Below are positions 63,862 through 64,000 of a stretch of 64,000 bases of DNA, piece after piece. Source of the DNA: Parablautia sp. Marseille-Q6255 (lineage in GTDB: Bacteria; Bacillota; Clostridia; Lachnospirales; Lachnospiraceae); assembly GCF_951230155.1 (NCBI RefSeq), contig NZ_CATNVD010000018.1:39405-103404 (forward strand), written 5' to 3'. Each line of letters begins with the position of its first letter. Position 1 is the stretch's first letter. The translations under genes and the position numbers were made by a program. The notes below the pieces were generated by a model. The model saw only the letters and a list, made by a program, of their open reading frames with translations. It did no database searches and was not told the origin of the DNA.

Positions 63862-64000
63862 TCTGAGCATTTGCAGTGTTACTGTCAAGTAATCGTTGGC
63901 AAATTTTTTCATACATGATTTATCATACGCCCGTTCAGGATACAGGCAACGCTGCTAACGCATTCTCGCTCCATTTCGCTCGCAGCGGAAGCTGACCTCA

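Overview
The window looks like the chromosome of a gut Clostridia bacterium, most likely a Lachnospiraceae (Blautia/Ruminococcus-like) genome. The signs are Firmicutes-type ribosomal proteins (zinc-ribbon S14 and L36, and a KOW protein between map and infA), strong AGGAGG ribosome binding sites, TTGACA/TATAAT promoters with 17-base spacers, sugar ABC importers without their own ATPase, GH112/GH95 host-glycan enzymes, and THF and ZTP riboswitches. No rRNA, tRNA, CRISPR array or intact transposase was found.

Layout. Positions 1-2300 hold the start of a CUT1 sugar importer. Positions 2435-6008 hold a surface-acylation set (GNAT, SGNH-like, MBOAT), followed by a cyclophilin, a polyferredoxin and an aldose-epimerase-like gene. 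Positions 8337-15135 are an arabinoside/galactoside operon (GH2, binding protein, two permeases, GH51) with a divergent ArsR-type regulator that has an unusual C-terminal domain. Positions 16404-36150 are the S10-spc-alpha ribosomal superoperon on the minus strand. It is split between infA and rpmJ by degV and by what I read as a decayed type III toxin-antitoxin locus: a toxI-like RNA of three 36-base repeats with its own promoter and terminator, followed by a toxN/abiQ-like toxin gene broken by an internal deletion. Positions 36538-45498 are an AraC-controlled lacto-N-biose/galacto-N-biose operon (importer, small membrane protein, GH112 phosphorylase, GH95-type hydrolase). Then come an rRNA-methyltransferase-like gene, a folate ECF S component behind a THF riboswitch, ftsH, alanine dehydrogenase and an MscS channel. 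Positions 52296-59552 are an L-ascorbate (ula) region in two transcription units that share a candidate operator. Positions 59871-62680 are a ZTP-riboswitch-controlled purine operon (PurO-type cyclohydrolase plus stand-alone AICAR transformylase). Three tandem 127-base repeats lie between its riboswitch and first gene, and a thioredoxin-gene remnant abuts its end. An Rpn/PD-(D/E)XK nuclease family gene closes the window.

How it works together. Three importer operons feed host and plant sugars to intracellular hydrolases or phosphorylases. None encodes an ATPase, so a shared MsmK/UgpC-type subunit elsewhere is expected. Each has a hairpin just after the binding-protein gene, which should favour binding-protein expression. 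Two riboswitches (THF and ZTP) tie folate uptake and the last purine steps to one-carbon status. The most unusual items are the type III toxin-antitoxin remnant inside the ribosomal superoperon, the repeats in the ZTP-riboswitch leader, a family of short repeats in the ribosomal intergenic gaps, and the ArsR protein with a non-canonical sensor-like domain. All assignments come from reading the sequence and from remembered family features; no database search was run.
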